The notes under the pieces were generated by a model. The model saw nothing but the letters and a program-made list of their open reading frames with translations, searched no databases and was not told where the DNA came from. From Arbacia lixula (Eukaryota > Echinodermata > Echinoidea > Arbacioida > Arbaciidae): a stretch of 64,000 nucleotides of DNA. The translations under genes were made by a program, and so were the position numbers. Of the stretch, positions 12,212 through 25,865 are shown one piece after another. The stretch covers positions 14,593,835 to 14,657,834 of the forward strand of contig OZ022581.1 in NCBI GenBank assembly GCA_963669155.1. The letters run 5' to 3'. How positions within the stretch are numbered: the stretch's first letter is position 1; each line of letters begins with the position of its first letter.

Positions 12212-12250
12212 ACCCCCCGCCCCCGCCCCCGCCCCCGCCCCCCTCCCCCC
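12212..12250. repeat. (CCCCCG)n tract
   Basis: Five to six C-runs of five or six bases separated by a single G or T. The opposite strand has the G-run pattern of a G-quadruplex former. Confidence 0.85.
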
Positions 12251-13037
12251 ATACACCTCTTCAGAGGCAGTGTCACGATATTGAGTTTGTATGCGCGCAT
12301 GCAAAGGTATGGTTTTGGTAGACACTTTTGAAGAATAATAATTAAAAAATTAGTTACAACTTCAATCAAGCTGAAATTAACAAATCATAAAGTCAAGGGA
12401 TGCCATTTTTTTTTTTGGAAGCAGGATCCATTAATTCCTATGCTATTATCATAATATGCTAGTTTCAGCTCGATTCGAGCTGTAATTCATTTTTCTATAA
12501 TTTTTGAAAAGTGTAAAAAAAATGAACACTTAGTAGTTGTAAATATGCAAAGGGCCGATGCGAAGCAATCGTTCTGAGATGGAAGAATGATATTTCGCGT
12601 ACTGGACAGGGCTTCAGAGAGGCCCTGGTCGAAATTTCCGTAGAAACCAGTGGAAAATATTAATATAATTTTAATGGATTTAAGAAGCCAATTCTCTACT
12701 CTAAATTTTACTTTGAATAGAATTGAAGTTTGAATAGACCATTTCGTTATGTTTGCAAAATTCATTCACGTACGTCGTTCAAACAATATATACGTTACGG
12801 ATGGTTTCCTCAAATTGTCTGAGGTTTGTCCGAGCGGCAACACCTAGTATAATTCAGAGTGCATTTCATCCGTTGAAACTGAATTACAGAATACAGGTTA
12901 ATGTAATAACGCGTTACTACGAAGTTATGGGGAAAGTTGTGAATACATTACAAAAATGCCTTATTTCAAACAGCAGCGCACTATGGTAATTGGTGAAGCA
13001 TGTCCTACCGTCCGTTGGACATTTCTCACTGAATTTA

Positions 13038-13460
13038 AAAGGTAAAGTCCACCCTAAAGTTAAGTTTGTTTTGATAAAATAAAAAAATGAAAAAACAAGT
13101 TAATGACGGTCTAACCATAATCCGTCCAAGGGCAACAGACCATGTGCATTGCGTAGGCCTACTGTTGTTTTTTAAATTTCCATATTCTCAGAAGGGTATA
13201 TACCTCTTCACCTCAACATTTAATATACAATTAGGTACATTTTTATTACACACATACCTTTACGGAAAAAAATATTAATGTATAAAAAGAGCAGAAAAGG
13301 GGCAATTTATGAAATCATACAACATAAATCATAATGGGAGAGCAGCTAGCACATGTCACAAAAATCAAAACTTAAAAATAATCATTTTCAAATTTGTAAC
13401 GGAATTTCGTAGAACCTTTAATAATATGTTGCTTTTATTTTTCTGCTGTAATTAAAATTT
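13038..13460. mobile_element. Diverged family-2 MITE
   Basis: The left part reads GGTAAAGTCCACCCTAAAGT, and the interior GGGAGAGCAGC..CACAAAAATCAAAAC matches the family core. The ends are diverged, so the borders are approximate. Confidence 0.5.
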
Positions 13461-14138
13461 GGGCTGCAGTGTAGCCTAATTGAGCAATAGTTCTTTTCCG
13501 GTTGAATTAGACTGAGGAAGTGGGAGAATAAAGTTGTGATAAATCATACTAAACTTGCTTACATGCTGTTTATACAAAACCCGAATGTTGAAATATGACA
13601 ATGTGGATTACAAATTAAACTCTTGTGTTAAATCTCGAAGTATGGCGAATTTGTCGTACATCAAAGATTTTCTTGTCATTTTTTATCAGATATTTTGTCA
13701 ACTTCAATCCAATGCAGACCCAACACCTCGCCTCCTCAATTTGTAACTTCCATCATATGTTGCATAATTAATATTTCGTAGTACTCCACGACTTTATGTA
13801 ATACCACAGTGAACAAACGACCATTCATTAATTCTTGATGGTATATTAGAAAAGTGAAACCTTATGTTACACTCAAATCAATGCATTGTGTCATAACCAT
13901 TGCTTGATAATATGAATCATTTTTACAATAATATAGTAGAAAATTAATTTTCTTTTTTAAAGGAAAATAAGATTCATGTATCAGTACCCTCATAATGAAC
14001 ACATTATCATTTCGAGCAGAAGTGATTTTAAGTCATTTTAATGCGACATGTTTTCATGTCATTCATGTTGATGTTAACGGGACTGTCCCATCGCACAAAC
14101 CGATATGTGATGTGTCTTAGCCCACGGGCACAGTCACG

Positions 14139-14215
14139 ATGCAGAACGTAGCGTACATATTATCCATCTCCACTTGCTGGGGTATATTCCTTGCCCGTGG
14201 TACTATTGTTGGAGG
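14139..14215 (+). other. Possible orphan first exon with signal-peptide-like coding
   Basis: An ATG at 14,139 opens a hydrophobic stretch (MQNVAYILSISTCWGIFLAR), followed about 75 bp later by GGAGGTAGGT, which could be a splice donor. No downstream exon was found. Without one this could be chance. Confidence 0.2.
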
Positions 14216-14339
14216 TAGGTCGAAATCATACTTCTTTTTTTCTTTTCCATTTTTTTTTATCGATTTTCACATTTGTTTTCAAAACACCATAAAACGAACT
14301 ATCTTACAGGAATATATTATTTGCATAACATTATAAGAA

Positions 14340-16440
14340 CAATTATGACATAACATTATAAGAACAGTAATCATATACAGATCATTGTAACATTTAAATG
14401 GAACATTCAAATAAACAAACAGACCTGATGTAAAAGCTAAAAACAATCAGTCTCAGGTGGTTTGAATTGTACCAGTTTCTCAATACAATAATGAACAAAT
14501 GATTTTTTTCCACTAGGGGACCATTTCCTATAGTGCATATTTTCTTTGTTCTTTTGTTTACCAATTATATATGTCTGATTCTGCAAATGAAAGCTTTAAA
14601 ACGTAATAAACTAACTGCTAAATTCTTAAATTTCTGAATGTAAATGTATCTCTTCAATAAGATAATTTAGTGATTTAATAATGTTTCACGTGGTCCCTTT
14701 CAATCCTTTATGAATCCAAACATTATTCTTTTCGTAGATGCATCCTTATTTCTGACAGATAACTTTAAACCAATTCTATCAACGAAAGCACGTCTTAGAT
14801 CTTCAGCAACCTTACAATCATAAAACAGGGAAATCGTACTTTATACCGTCATATAAGTATTGTACAGCGCTACTTCCATGATTTAGCTTATTGATCAAGT
14901 CATAAGAAAATGTGTAATTGTGTAATTTCCCTAAAAATTATGAAATGAAGACACACATATATACTTTCACACGCAAGTCATATATGCACACATGCCAGGG
15001 GGCTGCGTCCTTGATAAATGTGGCAAACGTAATGTGGTAAATACGTCCGAAGGGTATAAACTTAATCTTTCGGCATTTAGCTTTGTTGATAGGCCTTCAT
15101 CACAAGCACACGTACATGTATGACGTCATTTTTATATCGAATCAGCAGTATACCATAACAATAACGTACATGAAATCTCACATTCATGGCTATACAAACA
15201 TTTTCAGAAAAAGCGCAAAATTATCCTTGTGTAATTATGTTTGAACCGCAGTACATGAGTATAGTCTACATTCTGCATCGTAAACTAGTAGTCCCTCTTA
15301 ACGCATGCAGTGTGAATCGGACAGGTGCGGACCAAAGCGCATCCTTCTCCATTCAAAACTTCTCCTGCTTTTCAATTTATTTCCCCAGGTATCCGTCACT
15401 CTTGATGTACTCCCACATGTTTAACGTGCTGATTGACCATGTTTCCCTCTTTTAATTGTCTTCTTGACTTGTTTTTGTAAATAGAAAAACATCAATATCA
15501 GTTTAATCCTGCCGAGTGTGATAAGGTACTCTCTTTCTCTCATGCACTCTTCCAGTTTTATTTTTCATTTAGCTATCAACGCCATCTCTATACTCTACTC
15601 CGCCTAAAATATACCCGTTATAACTACGTCAAAAGCGTATCAGTGTATTCAAAATCTATTAATACCTGCAACTATGACAGTGACACAATTTGTATCGATT
15701 TCTTTGAAGTACATGTATGTTGAACACTTTTGTGAAAAATACAATTGAATGCTTGACATGATGAATAAAGAAACAAACTCAAACAACTCGTGCGACGACT
15801 GTTGGTGTTCCCTTTAATTCATGATATGCATGACAACATCATTATCATAAAGATGAAAGTTGTTAAAAAAAACAAGAAAACTGCAATTATTTCTTGAAAG
15901 TTGTATATGCTTTCAAACAGGCGCATGATTCCTCCTGCTCGTAGGTCAAATTAATATGTATACAATGTTGTGTTGATTCGTATCTGTCTAAAACTGGACA
16001 CCCACTACAATCATTTTCTATTAGTTACGTAATGAACGGTGCGTGTAATATGTTAATGTAAATTTAAGTGATTAAGGCCATCTGCTTGTATTTCTCCAAT
16101 ATTTATATGTTTTATTGAATAAAAAAAACAAAATCAAGAAAAATTACAACATTTACAAATAATTAAAACAGATCAGGATTTTGCAACAAATAAAAAATGA
16201 AGATTGAAAAACAGGCAGAAAAACTGTGGACAATACAATACTGTAAAGTTGCTTAATACAATGTAGGGGAATTCCTCAAAAGAATCCATCTTAAAGCTAT
16301 GCCATGAAGCCTTGTAAAAGATAAGAAATAGATCTTTATGAGCATAAATAAACTAAACTAATAACATGTGTTATACATGCAAAAGAATTTATATCATGCA
16401 ACAAAATTATAGACCTATATTTACAATTCTAAAAATTAGG
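14340..16440. other. Intergenic, nothing recognised
   Basis: AT-rich sequence without repeats, coding exons or RNA genes that I can identify. Confidence 0.4.
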
Positions 16441-16441
16441 A

Positions 16442-16859
16442 TTATATCTTAAATTTCCATGTTTTGAAGTAGATGGAAAGTTTGTTTCTTTTCTTGGCTG
16501 GATGATATTCCAATTCTTTCTGTTTCTTGACAAACAATTTACATGCTTCTATATTTGGTAAGACACCTTCGAATTTACATACGTATATGAAATACTTATA
16601 TGAAGAATTTATCAGTGGGGACTCCAAAAAGTTTCTCAAAATTGGTCATGGTAAAATTAAAATTATGTTTACGTAATATTACCGTATGTAAATGTTGCCA
16701 AATAGGGACGACTACCTCATAATCACAACAAATGGGAAGAATAGTTTCTTGGAATTTATTACAGAAATCACAATTGGGTGAATCAATACTTTTAATCTTT
16801 AAAAGAAAGTCATTAAAAGCAATACATCTATGGAATGAATCTTTGTATTCATAGAGCAT
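16442..16859 (-). mobile_element. LINE ORF2 C-terminal fragment with zinc-binding RVT motif
   Basis: Two overlapping minus-strand frames (16,596-16,859 and 16,442-16,639) make up one decayed protein end. The first has a CDFCNKFQETI..C motif typical of the zinc-binding region after LINE reverse transcriptases. The second continues the basic tail. A frameshift near 16,610 separates them, so the copy is dead. Confidence 0.6.
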
Positions 16860-17118
16860 GTAAAATTACATACCTCCTGATAGTCATATCAATCAATGTT
16901 TTTTTTTTTTCAACCATAATATCATAGATACCGGTACGATCGTTTAGGGGATAAATATGATATTCCAGTCATGTATGCCGTTCACCCCCTACATTAAGAA
17001 ATCTGTTCGGTGGTGTTGATGTCCTTTCTTTTCTTTTCTTTTTTCATTATCTCCGTCCTCATTATATCCTTCTCTGACTGATTCCTTGTTACACCTTCTC
17101 ATTCTCTCGTGTTGCGTC

Positions 17119-17215
17119 ATTTTCTTCTTCTTCTTCTTCTTCTTCTTCTTCTTCTTCTTCTTCTTCTTCTTCCTCTACTTCTTCGTTTTCTTCTTCTTCT
17201 TCTACTACCTCTTAT
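17119..17215. repeat. (TTC)n microsatellite
   Basis: A run of TTC units with interruptions. It produces spurious poly-Phe and poly-Leu frames. Confidence 0.9.
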
Positions 17216-17629
17216 TTGTCCTTTTCCGTTCCTCTTCTCTGCCGTCTACTCGTTCTTCTGCTTCAGTTTCATCTCTTGTTTTCTTGCAAAGGATTTCACA
17301 TATAGCATACATTGAGACAGAAATAATTTTGTCTCCTAGAACTACACATGTAGTTTGAATTACATCATTTTATTTAATAGCTTCAACAGTTTCTACAATA
17401 ATGCAACGCAAATATTTGATTTGGTATAAGCAATGAGATGCCAAAGCAAATGACATTCAATGTCCACCAATTCTAAATAATTATTGGCATACATGCACAT
17501 CAAATTATTGGTCGACCGTCAGGATAATAATAGAGTACCGAAATGACAATGCTGATGTATCCCTAATTTGATACCCACACGTGTAATGAGTGGGTGTCCA
17601 TTCCATCTGACTTCCTGTGCCGGGTCATG

Positions 17630-18281
17630 TCAGTTGGTGACGTCATCCCGAGACACAGCCCTGAGAGAGATGCCGTTAGGGGGGAAGAGGAAGCCCGACT
17701 TCCCGAGGATCGGCGGGATCTGGAGAGCCAAATAAAGAAATGGAGTGGGGTGGGGGGTCCATCATAGTCAATCTATGCGAAATCATTGAAAATGGTCATT
17801 TGAGTCAAAGTACAAAAAAAAAATCAGCTGGAAAGATGTTTGACTTTTGAAGGGAAATAAGATATGTGTGAATTTGTTGGAAATTTATTTAAGGTTATAT
17901 TGGCAATTATGCTTGCGCGATAGTGACTTGCTTGGGGACTACTTATGGGTAAAGCTGCTGGGGGTGTTTTTGTTGTTCTCCGTTGCAGCACAATTTTGTG
18001 TATGAAATAAACGACTTACTCATGAGGGGGTGCTGGATGCAATGTCAAATATCTGAGGAGAACGCGTGTGTTAAGCATCAATGGCTATTGAGCGCCTAAT
18101 AATTCAAACAAAACATTCTTTTCTTGTATGTGAAATGCTAAATCACACTGGTCCTGGTCCTAGTACTAATCCTGGTCACCATATTGAGCAACAACATTAG
18201 GTTGCCGTTTGCCTTTCACTGGGTCCATTAAAAGTGTTTATCAAACCACAATGCTAGATCTATCAATTCATATGAAGACAC

Positions 18282-18312
<31 letters not shown>

Positions 18313-20292
18313 AATCACGCACCTCAGTCTGTGGACCGGTCTCGACGCGGTATTTCTGGAGAACCCTGGCCACCGCCATCTTGGTTTCCATGAGAGCGAA
18401 TCGCATACCGATGCAGTTCCGCGGCCCGGCGCCGAAGGGTATCCAGGCGAACGGGTGTCGCTTCTCTCGCTCAGATTTGGTGAACCTGTATCATGTCAAT
18501 TTTTCAAAAGTGGATGATTTTTTTTTTTAATCTGTAATATTTTTTTTTACAAATAGAATTCAATATTATAGGAACGTGGTTGATATTGATAAACTTTATA
18601 TATAGCAAGACGAAGATGATATATTGTGCAAGCCGTTTGTTGATGGGTTTCCACGTAGAAACATTCCACAATCTTAGCTCAAGTCGGATCCATAAAAGAA
18701 CACCGTAGCTCCCATTCCCAGAGTCAAAGTATTTGATAACTCGTCCAAGGCCTCATCTATAATCAGCATTAGACGGCGCTATACATGTTAAAGGTGTGGT
18801 ATTATAGAGAGCATACAAGAACATTAACATGACTTTGTATTGCTGTTTTGCTCTACAAAGGTAACAAGCAAAAACAAAAAAGTCACACCTTTTCATTAAC
18901 AATGATTAAGGCCACCTGAAGGGTAACCGCCATCGCGTTGTCGTTTTACTTCAACAGTCTTATCAGTTCGAGGTGATTTTATTCTGTGATCGTGACGTCA
19001 AACAATCATAAATGCGACTGTGGTCACGGTATACAGCGACTCTATCATGACGCGTCCCGTCTTCTTGACCATTTATCTTTTTAAATTATCAGCTGCCTTG
19101 TGTATAAGGAATACTTATCATAATGACGGCAGTATCACTGTATATAGCGCATACATTGTGCAGGCCTTAGGGAAGTTGTAGTGGTCATTCACATTGGCAC
19201 TCGCACTATTACCTTTCAATACATTTCATTACATTTCAATAATAGAGAATGTTTGTAGACATATTTGTTGTCAACCCCGTGTGTCCATTGCTACTATATA
19301 ACTTGTTTGTACCGCTCGATCTGAAATGCGTCAATGGCGCGAGAAGAGTTGATGCAAACTGTACCTGCTGGGGTCAAATTTCTCTGGTTCGGGCCAGTAG
19401 TCTGGGTCGTGGTGGATGTTGTAGACTGGGATGTTGATGTCCACTCCCTTCTCGATCACCATGCCTTGGTATTCAAACGTTTCGTTACACGTACGGTTCA
19501 TCCTGTGTATAGTAAATGGAAGTCAAAGTAAATGGGATGATCCTAAACAGGGCAGTATTCACGATTCCATTGCAGATTTACATAAACATCAGTTTATATC
19601 CGTTTTGTACCTTCATTCAAACGGATTTTCTCCTCTTGTCAAATTCTATATCTTTATGTGACATCGTCGCTTTAATAATGTGTGTAACAAAATTGATCCA
19701 AACTCCTACCCACCCCGCTTATGCGAGTCACTATACAGTGTGATCGATAAGGAATCTTTTTTTTAAAGCTTTGCTTAAAAAAAATATGCTTTGTCCTAAT
19801 GCTAAGATCTTACATTACATATTTTGAAAATGTATACTAGATGTGTTCCACGGTATACCATGCGTACACCGTGTGAAATGAATAGTTTGTTGTTAATATG
19901 CATGGCTGGCATTGAAAGGGTCTTTTCTTTGAAGCAGGGACAGACATCTTACAAGACGGCGGGAGGGTAGTGGCGCAGAGTCTCGCAGACGACCTGGTCG
20001 AGGTACGGCATCGAGGCGACCGAGGTGTAGCCCACCGAGTCACGGGTCGGTGTGAGCTCATCCACCTACGCCAAGAGGAGTACCATGGTGTAAATCTTCT
20101 TACACTGATAAGAATCACAATCACAGTCGGTGGTAGATTCAACGACGCATCGATTAACCTTAAACATAACAGTGTCTTATACATTTATTTCACATGACGA
20201 CAGCCAACCTATATTACATTTTGCACGCTTGATTTTCGCATCGTGTGCTTGCTACGAAAACTATCTGAAAAAGCTCTTCGCCAATTTTGCAT

Positions 20293-20327
<35 letters not shown>

Positions 20328-20905
20328 GACATTAACATTTTCATTACAAAAAATATCCATATCCTGTTTTGTCTATTTTAGAATGATGACCTGCTCTTTC
20401 CAATCCTTCTCCATCGTTGACTCTGCTCATATCTCTAAAAGCCAGGATGTTTTTTTTTTACACCCTATTTGCCCTTTTCCCTAATGTGATACCTAACATC
20501 ATTTTTCCATTGCCTACTCTCTGGACAACTACAACTACATCTATACTGCCCTACTATGACAAAAGGAAGCAACTAACAAAGGAGATTTTTCTTGTAAATG
20601 AGCGAAATGTGTCTGTCACTTGCATTGGCATCAGTGCAACACCACATCAGGTTAGATCGAATATCTCCCAGCAAGATGCATATTTCTTGTCTAGATTTTG
20701 GCCTAAAGTAGGGGATGCTGGGTACAATCTAAGAATACCAATAACCCAGATTTGAGTGATTTGTCACTTGCTTCCTTTTGTCAGAGTAGGGCAGAATATT
20801 CATTGACACTGATCAAGTATGAATGAAGCGAGAATACATTTCTTACACTGGTTAACTCTTTCTGCGCTATTGTGCGCAAGTAATATACATGCCTCCGATA
20901 GAACG

Positions 20906-20999
<94 letters not shown>

Positions 21000-21777
21000 C
21001 AAACATTTATATAGCGCATAATATTAACAATCTCTATGCGCTTTACAATCATTTTAAAGATAACAAATTACATAATGAACACATTTAACGTCATATAATT
21101 GTAAACAACATAAATATGGACTACACAAATAGACCAAAGAGTTCTTCAAACCATATTGGGTACTTAATGGGAGAGCATGAATGTTTTGAGAGCGCGTTTG
21201 AAGCTATCGACTGATGGGGCATTGCGTATGTGGAGGGGGATAGAGATCCATAGTCTAGCCGCTATGGTGCCAAAGGCACGTTCCCCATAGAAGTTAGTGT
21301 TGGTCCTGGATATCTGGAGAAGGTTCTGGTTATTGGAGCGAAGTTAGTCTAACACGCACAGGATTGACTAACCTCTTGGATGAGCTTCTCCTGCACCTCG
21401 GGGTGGGTCGCTAGGGCGTAGAAGATGAAACCAAGGAGGCTGCTGGTCGTCTCGTACCCGGCTGTAAAGAACGTGATCGCCTGAGGAGGAACGAAGCAAG
21501 CAAGGACCATAATTACATGATCACCTCATAGATTCAAATAATTTTTAAATGAGACTTATTCTTCTTCTTCTTCTCCTTCATACCTTTCTTCCTTCTCTTC
21601 TTAGTGTATTCCCTTTCCTTATTCATCTTCTTTGTATTATCTCTTTTCGTGTTTGTTCTTCTTTATTGCCTTATTCTTATTCTTTTCCCCACTTTTCCTT
21701 CTTCTTTCTGCTCCTGTAGCACTACTATTACTCCTACTTCAACTACAACTTCTACTTCTACTACTTCTACTATACTG

Positions 21778-21831
<54 letters not shown>

Positions 21832-21942
21832 TTTCTTCTTCGTCGGCTCCTTCTTCTTCTTCTTCTTCTTCTTCTTCTTCTTCTTCTTCTTCTGCTTCTT
21901 CTTCTTCTTCTTCTTCTTCTTCTTCTTCTTCTTCTTCTTCTT

Positions 21943-21973
<31 letters not shown>

Positions 21974-24166
21974 TTCTTCTTCATCTTCTTATTCTACTCT
22001 TTCTTTTTCTCCTTCTTCTCGAAAAATTATCTAATTGATAAATCGTATCACTACCTGTCCAACGAGTTCCTCGTCTGTAAGCCGTATCTTTCGGTTCAGT
22101 TTCTTGGCGTGAAATTGGACATCGTGGTGAGCGTCGAGGTCGTCATGGATATCCTTCTCGTCCTCGGCTTCCTTCTGCGTAGCCTCCTTTTCTTGGACAT
22201 TACGAGTGTCCAGCATCAACTGTAGGAAATCTACCCTCTGAAGCGAATGATAAAAGTCCACGTGATACCATAAATGGGTGATGTCCGTTATTCCGAAGGT
22301 TTGCTTTTCAAGATATAAACATTTCGTTTACCCGGGGGCTCGTTCATCCGAAAGTGCAATATGGTTTGTTTATCCGAACATAAATGTGAAAGTTGGTTAT
22401 TCCGGATATCCTTTATTCCGAAGTTAAGTTTATACGAAAACTAACTAGGGAAGGTTATTCCAAAAATTCCATTACTTCCCATATACATTCATAATAGGAA
22501 ATCGTGGTCACTATGCGGTCCTTATGACTAGCGAGCAGACCCCTTATCAGGCTATAAGTAACAGCATCGAATACCTTTGTTGCACTGCTCTGTCGTAGCT
22601 CAACAGCCTTGAGCAAGACTTCCTTGAAGAAGGTCGCGACATCAGGAGGAAAGAAGACCCCGATGTTGAACGATGCCAAGATCTTTCCCAAGCTCGGGAA
22701 TAGTACTGAAATAGATCAGGGGAAGAGCTATGAGATAATATCGATAGTAAAGAATGAGGAACGTTATGACAAAATCAACGACAACCATACGTCAACGATA
22801 TGTTCTTCTACACACCGTTTCATTCGCTTAAACAGTTTGAAGTTTTCAAAAGGGAAACGCATACTTAACAGCTCGTTTGTCGCTTCAGGAATCCTATTTT
22901 CGTCTTTGTGAACGCGGCTTCTCCACTCCAGCAAAGCGGTGGATCGCCGCGACATTCAGACATCGCTTCTTCGCCGCGACATGTTAACACCTAAACACAC
23001 AAAAAAGTAAGTCCCCCACAAAGCAAAATAGCATAACTTTTTATCGAAGAGGTTTGGGCAAAATGATTTGACAGGATTGCTCCTTAACTTATTGACTAAC
23101 TTCTCTGTGAAAATCACATTAATCCAATTAGTCATGCATGAGTGGACAAACTTTAAAGGAAAAATGTCACTTTTCAAAAGTCACAAGGGTAATTTTGGGA
23201 TTCTGTCATATGAATTTTGGATGAATTCCATTTCTAGTGCATAATTAATGTCCTTTCATTGTTTATCATCCATCTCTCTGTGCACTTACACCTACAGTAT
23301 CCTGACACTTAACCCATTGTTCTGGTTGAGTGAGCACCGTTTAACAACTGCTCATCCCTCTTGAGTTTGAAACTTTTAAAACCCCTTTTTTGTGAAAAAA
23401 TAAAACTCTGGATATTTGGACAAAGATGTAACACAAACTGTTATGTAAACATAAGAGGTAATTTTCGTGTCATGTTTGAGTGCATACCCTTTAAAAATCG
23501 CACAAAAAATGCCAACAATGTACTGTTAAAATGGCATAAATAATTACCCTTGTGACTTTTGAAAAGTGACATTTTTACCTTTAAAATTTGCCCACTCGTG
23601 CATGACTGATTGGATTAATATGATTTTCAGATAGAATTTATTCAGTAAGATAAGAAACAATCCTGCCAAATTATTTTGCCCAAAACCTCTTCGATAAAAA
23701 GTTATGTTAAGTTGCTTAGGGGGGAGGGGGGGGGGGGCTTACTTTTTTTTGTTGTGTTTATATAAAGCCAGCTACTGTTCAGGCACCAATGGGGCAGGGA
23801 CAAGCCCCGTCGGTATGAACATGGTCTGTGCAAATCACGTTAACCCTTTGTATGACGTACATGGTATTTGGTATGGATTATATGCCAACATTCACAAATG
23901 GCACATACAGAGTTAAAGACAGGTGAAAGGACAACATCTCACATCCGATGAAGAAGAAAAAGTTCGTCTGGAAGTTCAAGGAAAACGCCCTCTTTGCGTG
24001 CGACACGAAAGGATCCTTGGTGTCGGCATGAGGGTTGAGCTTCAGACCAAAAGCGCAGCTTCCAATCGTGTCCATAACGAAGGCGCCGAAAAGCCTGTGG
24101 TAACATGGGTTAGGGGAGGGGAAATGTAAACAAATTCTCCTGACGACAATGCTCTCATGTACACAC

Positions 24167-24249
<83 letters not shown>

Positions 24250-24317
24250 CACTCTCTCTCACCCGCTCTCTTTCTCTTTCATGTAGAGGCTTCCCATTAC
24301 GCACACAAGCACACACA

Positions 24318-24378
<61 letters not shown>

Positions 24379-25825
24379 ACCTCTCTCTCTCCGTCTCTGT
24401 ACTCCCTCTCTCCCTATATCTCCGTCTGCCATTCTTTATTCCTGGATCCATAAATGATAATTGGTTTGTTTAACCATCGATGCAGCATTATTTCAAAGAA
24501 ATGTGCAATAAGATACAATACTTTTAAAGGGCATATACTGTACTGGGAAGGCAAAAAGGCCTTCAAAAGGTAATTGTTAGCAAAATCTTGTTGCCAATGG
24601 TCTTAAATTCATGTATTATCCATTTTAGAAGCTTGCTGAAAGTTATTTGCCCTGAAATGATCTACATAATGGAGTAATGAGTGATTGAACCACAAATCCT
24701 CAAAATTTAATCATTAATCATCAATTACTTCAAATGTGGATCATTTGAGGGCAAACAACTTTCAGCAAGCTTCTAAAATGGACAATACATGAATTTAAGA
24801 CCATTGGCAAGAAGATTGCTAACAATTACCTTTTGAAGGCCTTTTTGCCTTCCCAGTACAGTATATGCCCTTTAACACATACCTTATAATTCTGAGACAT
24901 TATCGTATTGCACCGATTCCATGATCAAGAAAACACTTACTCTCTGCATTCAATAAACCCGCTCTCCTTCTGCCTGATGCCGATGTATTCTATGAGATGG
25001 TCGCAACTCTCGTTCACGAGTGGTGACATCTGATGTCATAAATATAAAAATCAAAATCAAGGTAATTGTTTAAATTTGATTGAATACAAATACTATTACA
25101 GGATATTCATAATCATGATAATATTGATGATGATATCAATAATAAAAACGGATCTTATTTCTGATCTGGATAAACACCAGATCCCAGGGATACGTTTTTG
25201 AATAATTATCCACCTACCCCAGCACTGGAGTTTAGAATTAGAATGCAAAGGCTAAGGAGGCTATTCCACAATACAAAAGTAACATGGGCATGATTAGGGG
25301 GATGATTTTATGGAAGGGTGTTTCCGACATTGATGTTTAGAGAAGGTACATGGTAAGACTCTGACCTGTTTCATCTTGGAGGAGCTGAAGGTCGGAGTCA
25401 AGACATTCCTGACTTCCTTCCATCGTTCTCCCTCCAGAACTCCCACGCCACTCATCAACTCCTTGTTGACTTGTGGGAAGAACTGAGGAAAGATGAAAAT
25501 CACAGATGAGCAACGATTATTAAAGATCACCTCAAAATAAGTTGGTTTCAATAAAACCAGAAACATCAAAGAAACATCTTAGTGAAGGTCTGTCGAAAAT
25601 CCGTCAAAGGATAAGAAAGTTTAGATGTTTTGAAATTTCAATTATGTGTCGTCACGTGCGAGGTGCTCTCACATACGTTGTGTACATTACAGTTAAATAA
25701 ATTGTTATTCTTCTGTTGTTAACGACGGAATGATTTTTTTCATGCAGGTATGTGTGTAAAAACGTATTTCTAATGATATATCAAATGCACAGGTAAAAGG
25801 ATGCATGTATATATATATATATATT

Positions 25826-25865
<40 letters not shown>

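Noticed and set aside
11570-12331. Several ~100-codon plus-strand frames
   Set aside because: No domain, no splice-linked neighbours and ordinary chance length for this composition.
21604-22225. Long poly-Leu / poly-Phe open frames
   Set aside because: They come from (CTA)n and (TTC)n repeats and run antisense across P450 exon 9.
24042-24453. Cys-Val and Thr-His repeat frames
   Set aside because: (AC)n translated in several frames. No gene.
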